Source: Sphingomonas sp. PP-CE-1G-424 | GTDB lineage: Bacteria; Pseudomonadota; Alphaproteobacteria; Sphingomonadales; Sphingomonadaceae | DNA: 64,000 nucleotides | Direction of reading: 5' to 3' | Assembly: GCF_004341085.1 (NCBI RefSeq) | Contig: NZ_SLXW01000002.1 | Location: 248,001 to 312,000, forward strand | In this document: positions 8,164-17,872 of the stretch, one piece after another | How the letters are laid out: each line of letters opens with the position of its first letter | Position numbering within the stretch: the stretch's first letter is position 1 | The notes under the pieces: generated by a model | Seen by the model: only the letters and a program-made list of their open reading frames with translations | Database searches by the model: none | Told to the model about the DNA's origin: nothing | Made by a program: the position numbers and the translations under genes

Positions 8164-9360
8164 TCAGACGATCTCGAACAACCCCGCCGCGCCCATGCCC
8201 CCGGCGGTGCACATCGACACCACGACATAGCGGACGCCGCGCTTGCGGCCCTCGATCAGCGCATGCCCGACCAGCCGCGAGCCGGTCATCCCGAACGGAT
8301 GCCCGACCGCGATCGCACCGCCGTTGACGTTGTACTTCTCCGGATCAATCCCGAGGAAATCGCGACAATACAGGCACTGCGACGCGAACGCCTCGTTCAG
8401 TTCCCACAGCCCGATATCGGCGACCGACAACCCCGCCCGCTCGAGCAGTTTCGGGATCGCGAAGATCGGCCCGATACCCATTTCCGCCGGGCTGCACCCG
8501 GCCGCCTGGAACCCGCGATAGATTCCGAGGATGTCCTTCCCCTCGGCCTCCGCGGTCCTGCGATCCATCAGCAGTTGCGCCGACGCGCCGTCCGACAACT
8601 GGCTCGCATTGCCGGCAGTGACGCTCGATCCTGGCCCCGAGAACTCGCCCCCCGGCCAAACGGTCTTCAACCCCCGCAGTCCCTCCAGCGTAGTGCCGGC
8701 GCGAATGCCCTCGTCCTGCGACAGCGTGACGCTTTCGATCCCGGCATGCGCGCCCTGCTTGTCGAACAGCGCCTTCTCGACGGTGATCGGCACGATCTCC
8801 TCGGCAAATGCTCCGGTCGCCAGCCCGGCGGCCGCACGCTGCTGGCTCATAGCGGCGTATTGGTCCTGAGCCTCGCGACTGATGCCGTATTTCTCCGCAA
8901 CGATCTCGGCGGTCTCGATCATCGGGATATACGCCGCCGGCTCCTTCGCCACGACGCTCGCATTGACGAAACGCGGCGCGTCCTTCGTCACGGTATAGCT
9001 GATCGACTCCATCCCGCCGGCCAGCGCGACATCGGCCTCGTCGCAGATGATCGTCCGCGCCGCGAGCGCCACCGCGGTCAGCCCCGACCCGCATTTCCGA
9101 TCGAGCGTGAACGCCGGTACCGACTCCGGCAGCCCGCCCGCGAAGATCGCCATCCGCCCCGCATTGCCGCCTTGCGTGCCGTGCTGGTTGCCGACGCCCC
9201 AGAACACCTCGTCGATCCGCGCCGGATCGATCCCGGCGCGTTCGACCACCGCGTTCATCACATGGCCCGCGAGCACCGGCGCCTCGGTCGCGTTGAACGC
9301 GCCGCGATACGCTTTGCCGATGGCGGTACGGGCGGTCGAGACGATGGCGGCTTCACGCAT
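8164..9360 (-). CDS. Acetyl-CoA C-acyltransferase (thiolase)
   Basis: This 398-residue thiolase cleaves 3-ketoacyl-CoA or condenses acetyl-CoA. The acylated cysteine is in [16 protein letters not shown] near residue 88. The histidine motif [17 protein letters not shown] is near 350, and the second cysteine lies in [19 protein letters not shown] at the C-terminus. The start at 9360 ([15 protein letters not shown]) is the family N-terminus; the upstream in-frame sequence does not look like protein. It lies convergent to the bkd operon, so a role in the breakdown of the same branched acyl-CoA products is plausible but only inferred from proximity. Confidence 0.9.
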   Translation of the reverse strand: MREAAIVSTARTAIGKAYRGAFNATEAPVLAGHVMNAVVERAGIDPARIDEVFWGVGNQHGTQGGNAGRMAIFAGGLPESVPAFTLDRKCGSGLTAVALAARTIICDEADVALAGGMESISYTVTKDAPRFVNASVVAKEPAAYIPMIETAEIVAEKYGISREAQDQYAAMSQQRAAAGLATGAFAEEIVPITVEKALFDKQGAHAGIESVTLSQDEGIRAGTTLEGLRGLKTVWPGGEFSGPGSSVTAGNASQLSDGASAQLLMDRRTAEAEGKDILGIYRGFQAAGCSPAEMGIGPIFAIPKLLERAGLSVADIGLWELNEAFASQCLYCRDFLGIDPEKYNVNGGAIAVGHPFGMTGSRLVGHALIEGRKRGVRYVVVSMCTAGGMGAAGLFEIV

Positions 9361-9427
9361 GCTGTAACCTTTCGAGGATCGGGTATGTCGATCCTCTAGG
9401 CGCTCCGGCGCCTCCGCGAAACCCCCG

Positions 9428-10897
9428 TCACGGGACTCGCGCCAGCCATCCCCCGGTAAACCCGGCACGGTCCAGCCCGCGGCGGATATGCGGGTTCTTC
9501 CGCATCGTGTTCCACACCATGCCGGTCCGCCAATTCTCGATCATCGCGACGATCGGCCCCTGGTCGATCCCGAGATAGTCGTTGTCCACCCAGCCGACGT
9601 CGGGGACGATGCGGCCGTGCTTCAACGGTTCGCCCATCTCGGTCAGCGTCGGGTTGAACGCGTCGAAGAACCCGTATTTGCCGTAGATGCCCTTGCCGTA
9701 GCGATCGTGCATCGCGGTGATCGCCGGGATGACGAGATCGGGCGCGAATACGATCGATCCGACCGCCGCCGTGGGCGCCAGCGTCCCGTCGTCGCGGGCT
9801 CCGGGGCCGCGCTCGGAGTAGCTGAAGAATTGGCGTGGCCGCCCGCCGATGGTCGCTTTGAAATCGCCCGGCCCGTCGCACGCGGTCAGCCCCCAGATGT
9901 CCGGTCCATAGCCCGCGAACCCGGCGCCGTTGCTGCCGCCGTTGGCGATCGCATAGTCGCGTTGCGCGATCGTCGCGCGCTTGCTGTTCTCGAAATAGTC
10001 GATGTCCTTGGTCGCGATATAGGCGTCGCGAATGCCGCGGAAATCGACCCAGACATGGCTGTACTGGTGCACGAACAGCGGCGGGTAATGGAGATAGGCC
10101 GTACCGTAGCGATCGGTCCAGCTCGGCTCGAACTTTGCGGTCAGCGCGGTCCAGGTCGACGGCGGCAGCGGATGCGTCGGCGAGCCCAGCGCGAGGAGGT
10201 ACATCAGCATCCCCTCGTTGTAGATGTTCCAGTCGCTCGGGATGAAGCCGCTCTCGGGGTGCCAGCCCATCGACAGGAACGGCGCGCGCGGCGTGATCCA
10301 GGTCCAGTCGACCGCACCGTAGATCTGGTCGGCCAGCGCCCGGATCCGCTGCTCCTCGGGATGATCCGCATCGAACCAGCTCTGCGCGAACAGCATGCCG
10401 GCGAGCATCAGCGCGGTGTCGATCGTCGACACTTCCGCGCGCGCGAACCGCTGGCCCTTGGTGATGCCGAGGAAGTGGTAGAAGAATCCCTTGTAGCCGC
10501 TGTTACCGGTCGGCTCGGGACCCATCCGCGCGTCGGCGAAGAACGACAAGGTGGCGAGCGTCCGCTTGCGCGCCTGTTCGCGCGTGATCCAGCCGTTGAC
10601 GACGCCGATCGGATACGCGGTGAGCGCGAAACCGACCGCGGCGATCGACGAGAAAGACGGCGTCGGCCAGCGATCGAGCGCGAGCCCGGTCACCGGATTC
10701 GTCGTATCCCAGAAATACAGGAACGCGCGCTCCTGCAGATTGTCGATAAGCGGGTTGGCGGACGGCGCCGGGGCCGGGGTGAAGCCCGTAACCTCTTGAA
10801 ACGCTTTGACGATCGGTCGTCCGACCGATGTACACCCTGCTGTCAGTCCGCCAAGTGATAGTGCGCCGGTGCCCAGAAACTGCCGTCTGTCGAGCAT
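9428..10897 (-). CDS. Exported glucoamylase-like (PF10091-type) glycoside hydrolase, Tat lipoprotein
   Basis: This is a 489-residue protein. The N-terminus has a twin-arginine signal ([15 protein letters not shown]) and a lipobox-like LTAGC near residue 21, so export through Tat and lipid anchoring are likely. The body has the alpha/alpha-barrel pattern of the putative glucoamylase family ([58 protein letters not shown]). Members include beta-1,2-glucanases of family GH144, so the substrate is probably a beta-glucan, not starch. The start at 10897 (MLDRRQFL) was chosen because it places the Tat motif at the N-terminus. It lies 67 bp downstream of the TonB receptor on the same strand and is probably co-transcribed with it. 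Confidence 0.82.
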   Translation of the reverse strand: MLDRRQFLGTGALSLGGLTAGCTSVGRPIVKAFQEVTGFTPAPAPSANPLIDNLQERAFLYFWDTTNPVTGLALDRWPTPSFSSIAAVGFALTAYPIGVVNGWITREQARKRTLATLSFFADARMGPEPTGNSGYKGFFYHFLGITKGQRFARAEVSTIDTALMLAGMLFAQSWFDADHPEEQRIRALADQIYGAVDWTWITPRAPFLSMGWHPESGFIPSDWNIYNEGMLMYLLALGSPTHPLPPSTWTALTAKFEPSWTDRYGTAYLHYPPLFVHQYSHVWVDFRGIRDAYIATKDIDYFENSKRATIAQRDYAIANGGSNGAGFAGYGPDIWGLTACDGPGDFKATIGGRPRQFFSYSERGPGARDDGTLAPTAAVGSIVFAPDLVIPAITAMHDRYGKGIYGKYGFFDAFNPTLTEMGEPLKHGRIVPDVGWVDNDYLGIDQGPIVAMIENWRTGMVWNTMRKNPHIRRGLDRAGFTGGWLARVP

Positions 10898-10964
10898 GGA
10901 TACTCCTGATCGGGGACCGCCGATGGCGGCAGGCAACCAACATGGCCGCCCGCCGATTAACGCA

Positions 10965-13922
10965 TCAGAAACGATATCCGACCCTGAACTGGAAGCGACG
11001 CGGCAGGGTGAGCAGCCCGGTCGGCAGGTTGGTCGGCCCGCCGAACCTATAGCTCTCGCCGACCCCGAGGTTGCCCGAATAGCCGGTATAGTTCTTGTTG
11101 TTGAAGGCGTTGAGCAGGTCGACCGCGACGTTTATGTTGTGCGTGTTGAACACCTTGATGTTGTTCTGCAGCGTCAGATTGACCTCGCAGAACGCGAACA
11201 CGCTGCCGAGGCAGTTCTTCGGCCGGTACAACGATCGGATGGTCTGCTGGTTGATGCTGGTGCCGGCGGACTGGTCGAGCAGCTGGAACGCGGTGCCGCT
11301 GCCGAGCGTCGTCAGCGTCGAGAACTGGAAGCCGATCGGCAGGTCGACGATCCCCGACAGGACGATCCGGTGGCGCTCGTCCTGATCGGCGATCGGCCGC
11401 CAGCCATATTGATCGGGCGTCACCTTATCGAGGCTGAACAGATCGCCGCCGTCCTGCTCCGCCTTCGACAGCGTGTAGGTGAGGTTGAAGCCCCAGCCCG
11501 ACGACACGGTGTAATCCTTGTCGATCGTCACGAGCAGCGCCTTGTAGCGCGTACGAAGGCCATCATAGCCGATCAGCACGTTGCCGAAGCCGTTCGCGCG
11601 CGGGATCGTCGTATCGCAGCAGGATCCGTCCGCGTTGCGCGTCGCGAACAGGTGCGTGTAGCCGTTCTGCCCGCGGACATACGACCCGGTCACCGAGGCG
11701 CGGAAGATCCCGAACTTCTGGCGCAGGCCAAGGCTGAACTGATCGGTCGACGGCGCCTTCGCGTTGTTCTTCACCGCGAACAGTTCGGGCAGGCCGGTCT
11801 GCGCGGTCTGGCGCAGCGCGAGCAAGCCCTCCCGCGTCTGATAGCTTTCGTTCCACACCACGGTGGGGTTGCCGTCGCGCGGCTGGCCATCGCGGGAGAA
11901 GTAGAAGATGCCGGTCTGGTACTGAAGGCGGAATTGCTCGTCGAGTGTGTTGTTGAAGACGTTGCGGTCGTAATATTTGCCGTAGCCGCCGAACAGGACG
12001 GTGCGCTGGTCGTCGTTGAAGTCATAGCTGAAGCCGACGCGCGGCTGGAACATGTCCTTGCGCGTCGGGCGATCGGTGCCGTCGGTGATGTAGTTCGCGG
12101 GATCGAAATAATCGGTCCGGGGCAGCGCGTTCAACGTCGTGACGGCCGCGGCAGGCGTGCGATACTTGTTGTTGAACAGATTGCTTTCGTAGTCCCAGCG
12201 CAGGCCGAGGTTCAGCTGCAGCTTGTTAGTGATATCCCAGTCGTCCTGCAGATACACGCCGAGCTGTGAGTTCGACGCGATGATCCGCGGATTGCCCACG
12301 CCGAGCTGCGCGGTCGCCGGGAAGCTGAAATCGAGCCCTCTTTTCGCGTCGTTCTGGAAAAAGTAGTTCGGCTGGACGTAGAAGTTCTTGGTGAAGTCAT
12401 AATCCTGGAAGGCGAAGCGGATGCCGCCCTTGATCACGTGGTTGTCCAGGCCGTTATACGTCAGGTCGTCGCGCAACGTGTAGCTCTGCTGGCTGATCCG
12501 CTGGGTCGAATCCTTGCCGCCGAAGGTGATGACGCCCTCGAACTGGAAGCTCGGATCGTCGGGGTTGAGCGACGACGGGTTGTAGACCGTATCGAGATAG
12601 GTCGCGTTGAATTCGTTGAGGAAACTGTCGCCGGTATAGGTCCATTTGTACGTGTAGGTGTCGGTCTTGTTGATCTTGTTGACTGCCGCCGAATACGCGA
12701 TGTTGGCCGAGCCGAAATTGGCGCCGAAGCCGGTGATGTCGGTCTCCTGGCGGCGGCTGAACGACAGGTCGAACACCTGGCGCTCGTCGGGCGTGAAGGT
12801 CAGCTTGCCGAAGTAAAAATCGCCGCGGTACGGGCTGACATAGGTGCCTTCATACTGGCCGAAGCGCGCGAGGTTTTGCGGCGTTGGGGTGCCGACGGTC
12901 ACGCTCGATGCGCGATCCTGGTCGTTGCCTTCGTAGGCGCCGAAGAAGAACAGCTTGTCCTTGATGATCGGGCCACCGAGCGAGATGCCGTATTGCTTGC
13001 GCTCGAACTTCGGTTTGTCACGGCCGGCGCGCTGGTCGCTGATGTTGGCAGCGGTCAGGCTGCGATCGGTATATTGGCCGAACATCTCGCCGTGGAAGTC
13101 GTTGGTGCCCGACTTGGTGATCGCGGTGATGATCGCCGACCCAGCCTGTTCGTATTCGGCCTTGTAGTTCTGTGTCAGGACGCGGAATTCGCCGACCGCG
13201 AGCTGCCCGAACGGGTTGCCGCGGCTGTCGGTCTGGCCGGCGATACCGCCGAGCGTCTGGCTCTTCAGGCTGGTGCCGTCGATGAAGACGTTGACCTGGC
13301 TCGCGGGCGAGGCGCCCGCGGTGATGCCCTTGTTGGTCTCGCTGTCGTTGTAGCGCACGCCCGGCGCGAGCGCGGCGAAGGTCAGGAAGTTGCGATCGCC
13401 CTGCGGCAGGATGCGGATCTGGTTCTGGCTGACGTTGGTCGCGACTTCGGAGGTCTTGGTCTCGACCAGTTTCCCCGCGGTGACGACGATCTCGCCGCCT
13501 TCGTTGGCGCCGCCGGTGGTGGTGCCACCCTCGGCGGTCGCGCCGGCGGCAGGGGCCACCGCGGTCGGTGCCGCGAGCACCGCGTCGAGCGTCGCGGACT
13601 GGCCGACGCCGACCGAGATACGCTGCGCCGAAATCTTGCCGTCGGGACCGGTGAACGTGATCGTGTAGGTGGCAGGGCGCAGGCCGTTCAGCACATAGCT
13701 GCCGGTCGCGCTGGTGGTCGCGCGGAACGTCTGGTTGGTCCCGTCATTCACCGCGACCACGGTCGCGCCCGCGACCGTCGCCTCGGCGGCATCACGCACC
13801 TGGCCGCGGATCGCCGCCGTCGTGGTCTGCGCCGATGCGGGGGCAACCAGTGCAGCCGCAGTGCCGAGTATCGTCGTCGTCGCCAGTGCCGCGCGCAACG
13901 CCGTGGCCATCATCGTCTTCAT
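10965..13922 (-). CDS. Oar-like TonB-dependent receptor with carboxypeptidase-regulatory-like N-terminal domain
   Basis: This is a 985-residue outer-membrane receptor. It has a signal peptide (ATALRAALATTTILGTAAALVAPASAQ), a carboxypeptidase-regulatory-like beta sandwich (about residues 32-115: IRGQVRDAAEATVAGATV) and an acidic Gly linker. The plug domain (EIVVTAGKLVETKTSEVATN through SGTNDFHGEMFG) is followed by a beta barrel ending in the usual aromatic residue (VGYRF). Such receptors import large ligands such as glycans. The start at 13922 (MKTMMATAL) follows AGGGGA on the minus strand; the upstream in-frame extension has no signal peptide. With the glucoamylase-like gene downstream it forms a likely glucan-use pair. 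Confidence 0.9.
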   Translation of the reverse strand: MKTMMATALRAALATTTILGTAAALVAPASAQTTTAAIRGQVRDAAEATVAGATVVAVNDGTNQTFRATTSATGSYVLNGLRPATYTITFTGPDGKISAQRISVGVGQSATLDAVLAAPTAVAPAAGATAEGGTTTGGANEGGEIVVTAGKLVETKTSEVATNVSQNQIRILPQGDRNFLTFAALAPGVRYNDSETNKGITAGASPASQVNVFIDGTSLKSQTLGGIAGQTDSRGNPFGQLAVGEFRVLTQNYKAEYEQAGSAIITAITKSGTNDFHGEMFGQYTDRSLTAANISDQRAGRDKPKFERKQYGISLGGPIIKDKLFFFGAYEGNDQDRASSVTVGTPTPQNLARFGQYEGTYVSPYRGDFYFGKLTFTPDERQVFDLSFSRRQETDITGFGANFGSANIAYSAAVNKINKTDTYTYKWTYTGDSFLNEFNATYLDTVYNPSSLNPDDPSFQFEGVITFGGKDSTQRISQQSYTLRDDLTYNGLDNHVIKGGIRFAFQDYDFTKNFYVQPNYFFQNDAKRGLDFSFPATAQLGVGNPRIIASNSQLGVYLQDDWDITNKLQLNLGLRWDYESNLFNNKYRTPAAAVTTLNALPRTDYFDPANYITDGTDRPTRKDMFQPRVGFSYDFNDDQRTVLFGGYGKYYDRNVFNNTLDEQFRLQYQTGIFYFSRDGQPRDGNPTVVWNESYQTREGLLALRQTAQTGLPELFAVKNNAKAPSTDQFSLGLRQKFGIFRASVTGSYVRGQNGYTHLFATRNADGSCCDTTIPRANGFGNVLIGYDGLRTRYKALLVTIDKDYTVSSGWGFNLTYTLSKAEQDGGDLFSLDKVTPDQYGWRPIADQDERHRIVLSGIVDLPIGFQFSTLTTLGSGTAFQLLDQSAGTSINQQTIRSLYRPKNCLGSVFAFCEVNLTLQNNIKVFNTHNINVAVDLLNAFNNKNYTGYSGNLGVGESYRFGGPTNLPTGLLTLPRRFQFRVGYRF

Positions 13923-14292
13923 GTCCCAAAGTCCCCTGTTGGGAAGTCGCATCGGGACAGACGGTACGCGCATCGCACCGTCAGGTCGGGCTGTGCGCCG
14001 ACTGTCGGTATCCTGCGTCGCGATTTCCCGCGCTTCCATGCCCTGATCCACTCCCGCGAACCGCTCCTCATGGAGACGGTCCCGGCGCCGCGCATGTTTG
14101 CGTATGCTGCCGGGAGAGGGGGCTTACGCCGCGTTTTCGCCGGCATCCAGCCTTCCGCCAGGGTTGTGGTCATTGCGCGACAAGCCGTGTCTTTTCCGCA
14201 ACAACCCATGTGTTGCAGGGATTTGCCGCTCACCTGTGACTATCAGGACGGTGATCCGCCTCGAGGTTTGCTCGCCGAAAGCAGAGAATCCC
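13923..14292. other. 370-bp intergenic region, probable receptor promoter
   Basis: I find no convincing gene here. It lies between the receptor start and the end of the gor gene, both on the minus strand. It must therefore carry the receptor promoter, but I could not pick a confident -35/-10 pair or operator. Confidence 0.5.
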
Positions 14293-15648
14293 TTACTTCA
14301 TAAGGACTAATTCTTCCGCCATCGTCGGATGCAGTGCGACCGTCGCGTCGAAATCCGCCTTAGTCAGTCCGGCCTTTACCGCCACGGCCGCCGATTGCAG
14401 GATCTCGGGGCAGTCTGGCCCGATCATGTGGATGCCCACCACCCGGTCGGTCTCGCCATCGCAGATCATCTTGTACAGGGAGCGCTCGTTGCGGCCTGCC
14501 AGCACGTTCTTCATCGGCCGGAAATCGGACGTGTAGACCTTCACTGATCCCAGCGCCTGCTTGGCCTGCAATTCGGTCATGCCCACGCCGGCCATCGGCG
14601 GGTGGCTAAACACCGCGGCGGGCACGTTGGCGTAATCGACCCGCGTCGGCTTGTTGCCGTAGAACGTGTCGGCGAATGCCTGCCCCTCGCGGATCGCGAC
14701 CGGGGTCAGCTGTATCCGGTTCGTGACGTCGCCGACCGCGAAGATCGAGTCGCAGCTCGAGCGGTTGTCCTCGTCGACGATCACCGCGCCCGCCGCGTCC
14801 ATCTCGACGCCAGCGCTCTCGAGCCCGAGCCCCTTGGTATTGGGCAGGCGACCGGTCGCGAACATCACGAGGTCGACGACGATCGGCTCATGGCCCTTCA
14901 TGCTGACCGTCAGGCAACCATCCTCGCCCTTCTCGATGCTCTCGAACGCGGCGTTGAACCGGAAATCGATGCCCTTGCTCATCGAGATCTGGAGCAGGCG
15001 GTCACGGATCGACTCGTCGTAACCGCGCAGGATCACGTCGGTGCGGTTGACCAGCGTCACGTGCGACCCGAACTGGTGGAAAATCCCGGCAAACTCGTTG
15101 GCGATATAGCCCGCGCCGGCGATCAGCACGCGCTTGGGCACATCATCGAGGTGGAAGACCTCGTTCGAGGTGATGCCGTGCTCGGCACCGGGGAATTCGG
15201 GCACAAGCGGATGCGCGCCGACCGCGATCAGGATTTTCGCCGCGGTCTTGACGGTGCCATCGGCCAGCGTGACTTCGTTGGGCCCAGAGACGACCGCGCG
15301 CTGGTGAATGATGTCGACATGATTGTTCTGCAGCGTGGTCGTGTACGCGCCGTTGATCCGGTCGACCTCTTCCATGACGTTGTCGCGCAGCGTGGGCCAA
15401 CTGAACGCACAATTGTCGGGCACCTGCCAGCCGAACCGCTTGGCGTCCTTCAAATCCTCCGCGAAATGCGCGCCGTAGATCAGCAGCTTCTTCGGCACGC
15501 AGCCCCGGATGACGCAGGTCCCGCCGACCCGGTATTCCTCGGCGACCGCGACGCGGGCACCGTGCGCCGCGGCGACGCGCGATGCGCGCGTGCCGCCCGA
15601 GCCAGCGCCGATGACGAAGAGGTCATAGTCGAATTGGGAATCGGTCAC
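14293..15648 (-). CDS. gor: Glutathione-disulfide reductase
   Basis: This 451-residue FAD enzyme reduces glutathione disulfide with NADPH in the cytoplasm. The FAD fold is at residues 8-20 (FVIGAGSGGTRASR), and the redox-active disulfide is in GGTCVIRGCVPKK near 45, the bacterial/plant glutathione reductase form. The NADPH fold is near 170 (VLIAGAGYIANEFAGIF), and the C-terminal catalytic HPTMAEELV is present. I chose the GTG start at 15648 because AAGGA lies 6 nt upstream and the peptide then begins TDSQFDYDLFVIGAG; an ATG at 15690 is in frame but less well placed. The enzyme is complete. Confidence 0.9.
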   Translation of the reverse strand: MTDSQFDYDLFVIGAGSGGTRASRVAAAHGARVAVAEEYRVGGTCVIRGCVPKKLLIYGAHFAEDLKDAKRFGWQVPDNCAFSWPTLRDNVMEEVDRINGAYTTTLQNNHVDIIHQRAVVSGPNEVTLADGTVKTAAKILIAVGAHPLVPEFPGAEHGITSNEVFHLDDVPKRVLIAGAGYIANEFAGIFHQFGSHVTLVNRTDVILRGYDESIRDRLLQISMSKGIDFRFNAAFESIEKGEDGCLTVSMKGHEPIVVDLVMFATGRLPNTKGLGLESAGVEMDAAGAVIVDEDNRSSCDSIFAVGDVTNRIQLTPVAIREGQAFADTFYGNKPTRVDYANVPAAVFSHPPMAGVGMTELQAKQALGSVKVYTSDFRPMKNVLAGRNERSLYKMICDGETDRVVGIHMIGPDCPEILQSAAVAVKAGLTKADFDATVALHPTMAEELVLMK

Positions 15649-15754
15649 AGGCAGTCCTTGCAGGTCGCGCGGCTCTTCGCGGCTTTGCATGCCATCTGGG
15701 GCAGGGCGGATGCGGCGGCAACCCCGCCGCGCCGATCACACTGATCGGCTGTCT

Positions 15755-16132
15755 CTATCGGTGGCCGGCCTGGCGCATCGGCATCGCGTCGATCGTCGCC
15801 TCCAGCGTTGCGGCGGGGAAGGGCTTGGCGCTGCGGAGTTTCTCGCCACCGTCCTTGCCGATCAGGATCGCGGTGAAGCTGGCGGGGAGGTGGTATTTGC
15901 GGCGGAGTGCTGAGGCTGGGTCGCTTGCGCCGCGGACCGTGTCGCCGACGATTTCGACGACAGTGAGGTCGCGGGCGGCGGCGTGGATTTTCCACCCGAC
16001 GAGGATGCGCCGTTGCTCCGCGAGCGCGGGGTCTCCGGCTGTCGAGGCGGAGACGATCAACACGCGCCGCTCCCACTTCATCTGCGCGATAGTAGGAGAG
16101 GCGGCGAGCGCGACGGCGAGAAAGATGGGCAT
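15755..16132 (-). CDS. DUF4174 family exported protein
   Basis: This is a 125-residue protein with a short signal peptide (MPIFLAVALAASPTIAQ). The DUF4174 pattern follows: WERRVLIVSASTAGDPALAEQR, then a strand-rich middle and SFTAILIGKDGGEKLRSAKPF, a thioredoxin-like fold of unknown function. The C-terminal segment (LEATIDAMPMRQ) matches the family, which is about this length. The start at 16132 puts the signal peptide at the N-terminus. It is encoded between gor and pgi on the same strand, but the gaps (106 and 124 bp) argue against tight coupling. Confidence 0.75.
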   Translation of the reverse strand: MPIFLAVALAASPTIAQMKWERRVLIVSASTAGDPALAEQRRILVGWKIHAAARDLTVVEIVGDTVRGASDPASALRRKYHLPASFTAILIGKDGGEKLRSAKPFPAATLEATIDAMPMRQAGHR

Positions 16133-16165
16133 AATCGGCAAACGCTCCGATGGTATCGAAGCTCC

Positions 16166-16247
16166 GTCATCCTGGGCTCGACCCAGGATCCAGAGCAACG
16201 CCCGGTGCCGCGCGTGGCTCTGGATCCCGGATCAAGTCCGGGATGAC
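16166..16247. repeat. Palindromic repeat (GTCATCCTGGGCTCG type)
   Basis: The left arm GTCATCCTGG...GGATCCAGAG and the right arm CTCTGGATCC...CGGGATGAC are reverse complements around a loop of about 20 nt. It resembles the 26.2, 36.6 and 42.7 kb repeats but has different inner bases (GGGCTCGACCC and CCGGATCAAGTCCGG hairpins). It lies between pgi and the DUF4174 gene. Confidence 0.75.
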
Positions 16248-16256
16248 GACCGTGTT

Positions 16257-17747
16257 TTACCCAAACGCGCGCTTGATCAGATCATCCGTCGAAGGATCGA
16301 ACGTCTGCCCGCCCTTCTCCGCCGCCTTCGCCATTTCCTTCCCCAGCTCGACCCCGAACTGGTCGAACGAGTTGATCCCCAACAGCACCCCGTTCACGAA
16401 CACCCGGTGCTCGTAAAACGCGATCAGCGCGCCCAGCGTCCGCGCATCCAGATCGTCCAGCAGCAACGTCGAAGACGGCCGATCGCCCGAATAGCTCCGC
16501 GCCGGATCCTCGACCTGCTTGCCCGCCATCAGCGCAGCCCCCTGCGCGAACGCATTCAGCAGCAGCGCCCGGTGATGCTCCTCGGGCAACGTATCGCCCG
16601 GCTCGATCACCGCGATGAACTCGACCGGCACCAGATGCGTACCCTGATGCAGCAACTGGAACACCGCGTGCTGCGCCTCGGTCCCGACGCCACCCCAGGT
16701 GATCGCCGCCGAAGGACGCCCGAGCGGCTGGCCGTCTACCGTCACCGACTTGCCGTTCGACTCCATCTCCAGCTGCTGGAGATAGCTCGGTAATAACCGC
16801 AACCGCTCGTCATACGCGAACGGCGCGCGCGTCTCGGCATGGCGGATCTGCGTGTAATACAGGTCCGCGAACGCCGCGAGCGCCGGCGCGTTCTCGTGGA
16901 GCGCCGACAGCCGGAAATGCCGATCCATCTCGGCAGCACCCTCGAGCAGCTCCTCGAACCGGTCCCAACCCAGCGCAATCGCTGCCGGAAAACCGATCGT
17001 CGACCACAGCGAATACCGCCCGCCGACGCTTTCCGCGAACGGCAGGATGCGCGTCTCATCGACACCCCATTCCATCGCCTTCTCAGGGGACGCGGTCAGC
17101 GCGATCACACGGCCATAGGGGTCCTCGACATTATGCTCGGTCATCCACTGCAGGACGCTTTCGGCGTTCATCAGCGTCTCGGTCGTCGTGAACGTCTTCG
17201 ACGCGACCACGAGCAGAGTCGCCGCCGGATCGAACTTCGCGAACACGTCCTCCAGCGCAACGCCGTCGACATTGGCGACGATCGCCACGTCGTAGCGCTT
17301 GTCGTCACGCCCCAGCGCATCGACCAGCAACTGCGGCCCCAGCGCCGACCCACCGATCCCGACGTGCAGGATATGCCGCACCGGGCCGAGCGCCTCGGCC
17401 TCGATCGCGTCGATCAGAGTCCGCATCCGCGCGTGGCTCGCCTGCGCGATCGCGACGCTCTCGGGTTTGCCCTCGCCGCGCTCGGCGGTGTGCTCGACCG
17501 CGCGGCCCTCGGTGACGTTGACGACCTCGCCTGAGAACAGCGCCTGGCGCTTGCCCGACAGATCCTGCGCCTTCGCCATTTCCTCGAACGCGGTGACCAT
17601 GTCCGTCGTCAGGTGCGTCTTCGACCAGTCGAAGTGGATCCCCGCGACGTCGAGGCTCAGCTTCGAGAGGCGCTCCGAGTCCGCTGCGAACAGGTCGGTC
17701 AGCTTGGTGGCGGGCAGGGCTTCGATCTTGGACCAGTCGGCGGTCAT
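16257..17747 (-). CDS. pgi: Glucose-6-phosphate isomerase
   Basis: This is a 496-residue cytoplasmic enzyme interconverting glucose 6-phosphate and fructose 6-phosphate. The SIS-type sugar isomerase fold is seen in HVGIGGSALGPQLLVDAL near residue 128 and VVASKTFTTTETLMNA near 178. The signature VGGRYSLWSTIGFPAA is near 236, and the C-terminal catalytic segment (GVLLGINSFDQFGVELGKEMAK) is present. The length is slightly below the 550 residues of the E. coli type but normal for this alphaproteobacterial branch. The ATG at 17747 follows GGAGAAGTAG. The gene ends beside a palindromic repeat. Confidence 0.95.
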   Translation of the reverse strand: MTADWSKIEALPATKLTDLFAADSERLSKLSLDVAGIHFDWSKTHLTTDMVTAFEEMAKAQDLSGKRQALFSGEVVNVTEGRAVEHTAERGEGKPESVAIAQASHARMRTLIDAIEAEALGPVRHILHVGIGGSALGPQLLVDALGRDDKRYDVAIVANVDGVALEDVFAKFDPAATLLVVASKTFTTTETLMNAESVLQWMTEHNVEDPYGRVIALTASPEKAMEWGVDETRILPFAESVGGRYSLWSTIGFPAAIALGWDRFEELLEGAAEMDRHFRLSALHENAPALAAFADLYYTQIRHAETRAPFAYDERLRLLPSYLQQLEMESNGKSVTVDGQPLGRPSAAITWGGVGTEAQHAVFQLLHQGTHLVPVEFIAVIEPGDTLPEEHHRALLLNAFAQGAALMAGKQVEDPARSYSGDRPSSTLLLDDLDARTLGALIAFYEHRVFVNGVLLGINSFDQFGVELGKEMAKAAEKGGQTFDPSTDDLIKRAFG

Positions 17748-17872
17748 GCTACTTCTCCGAATAGACGTGCGCGCCGGTCATGCTGCAAGCGCGAGACCGC
17801 GACAACGTTCTTTCGGTGACACGTATCCCGCACACGCTTGACGATAGGCGCAGGTTGAGCAAACCCGCGCAC

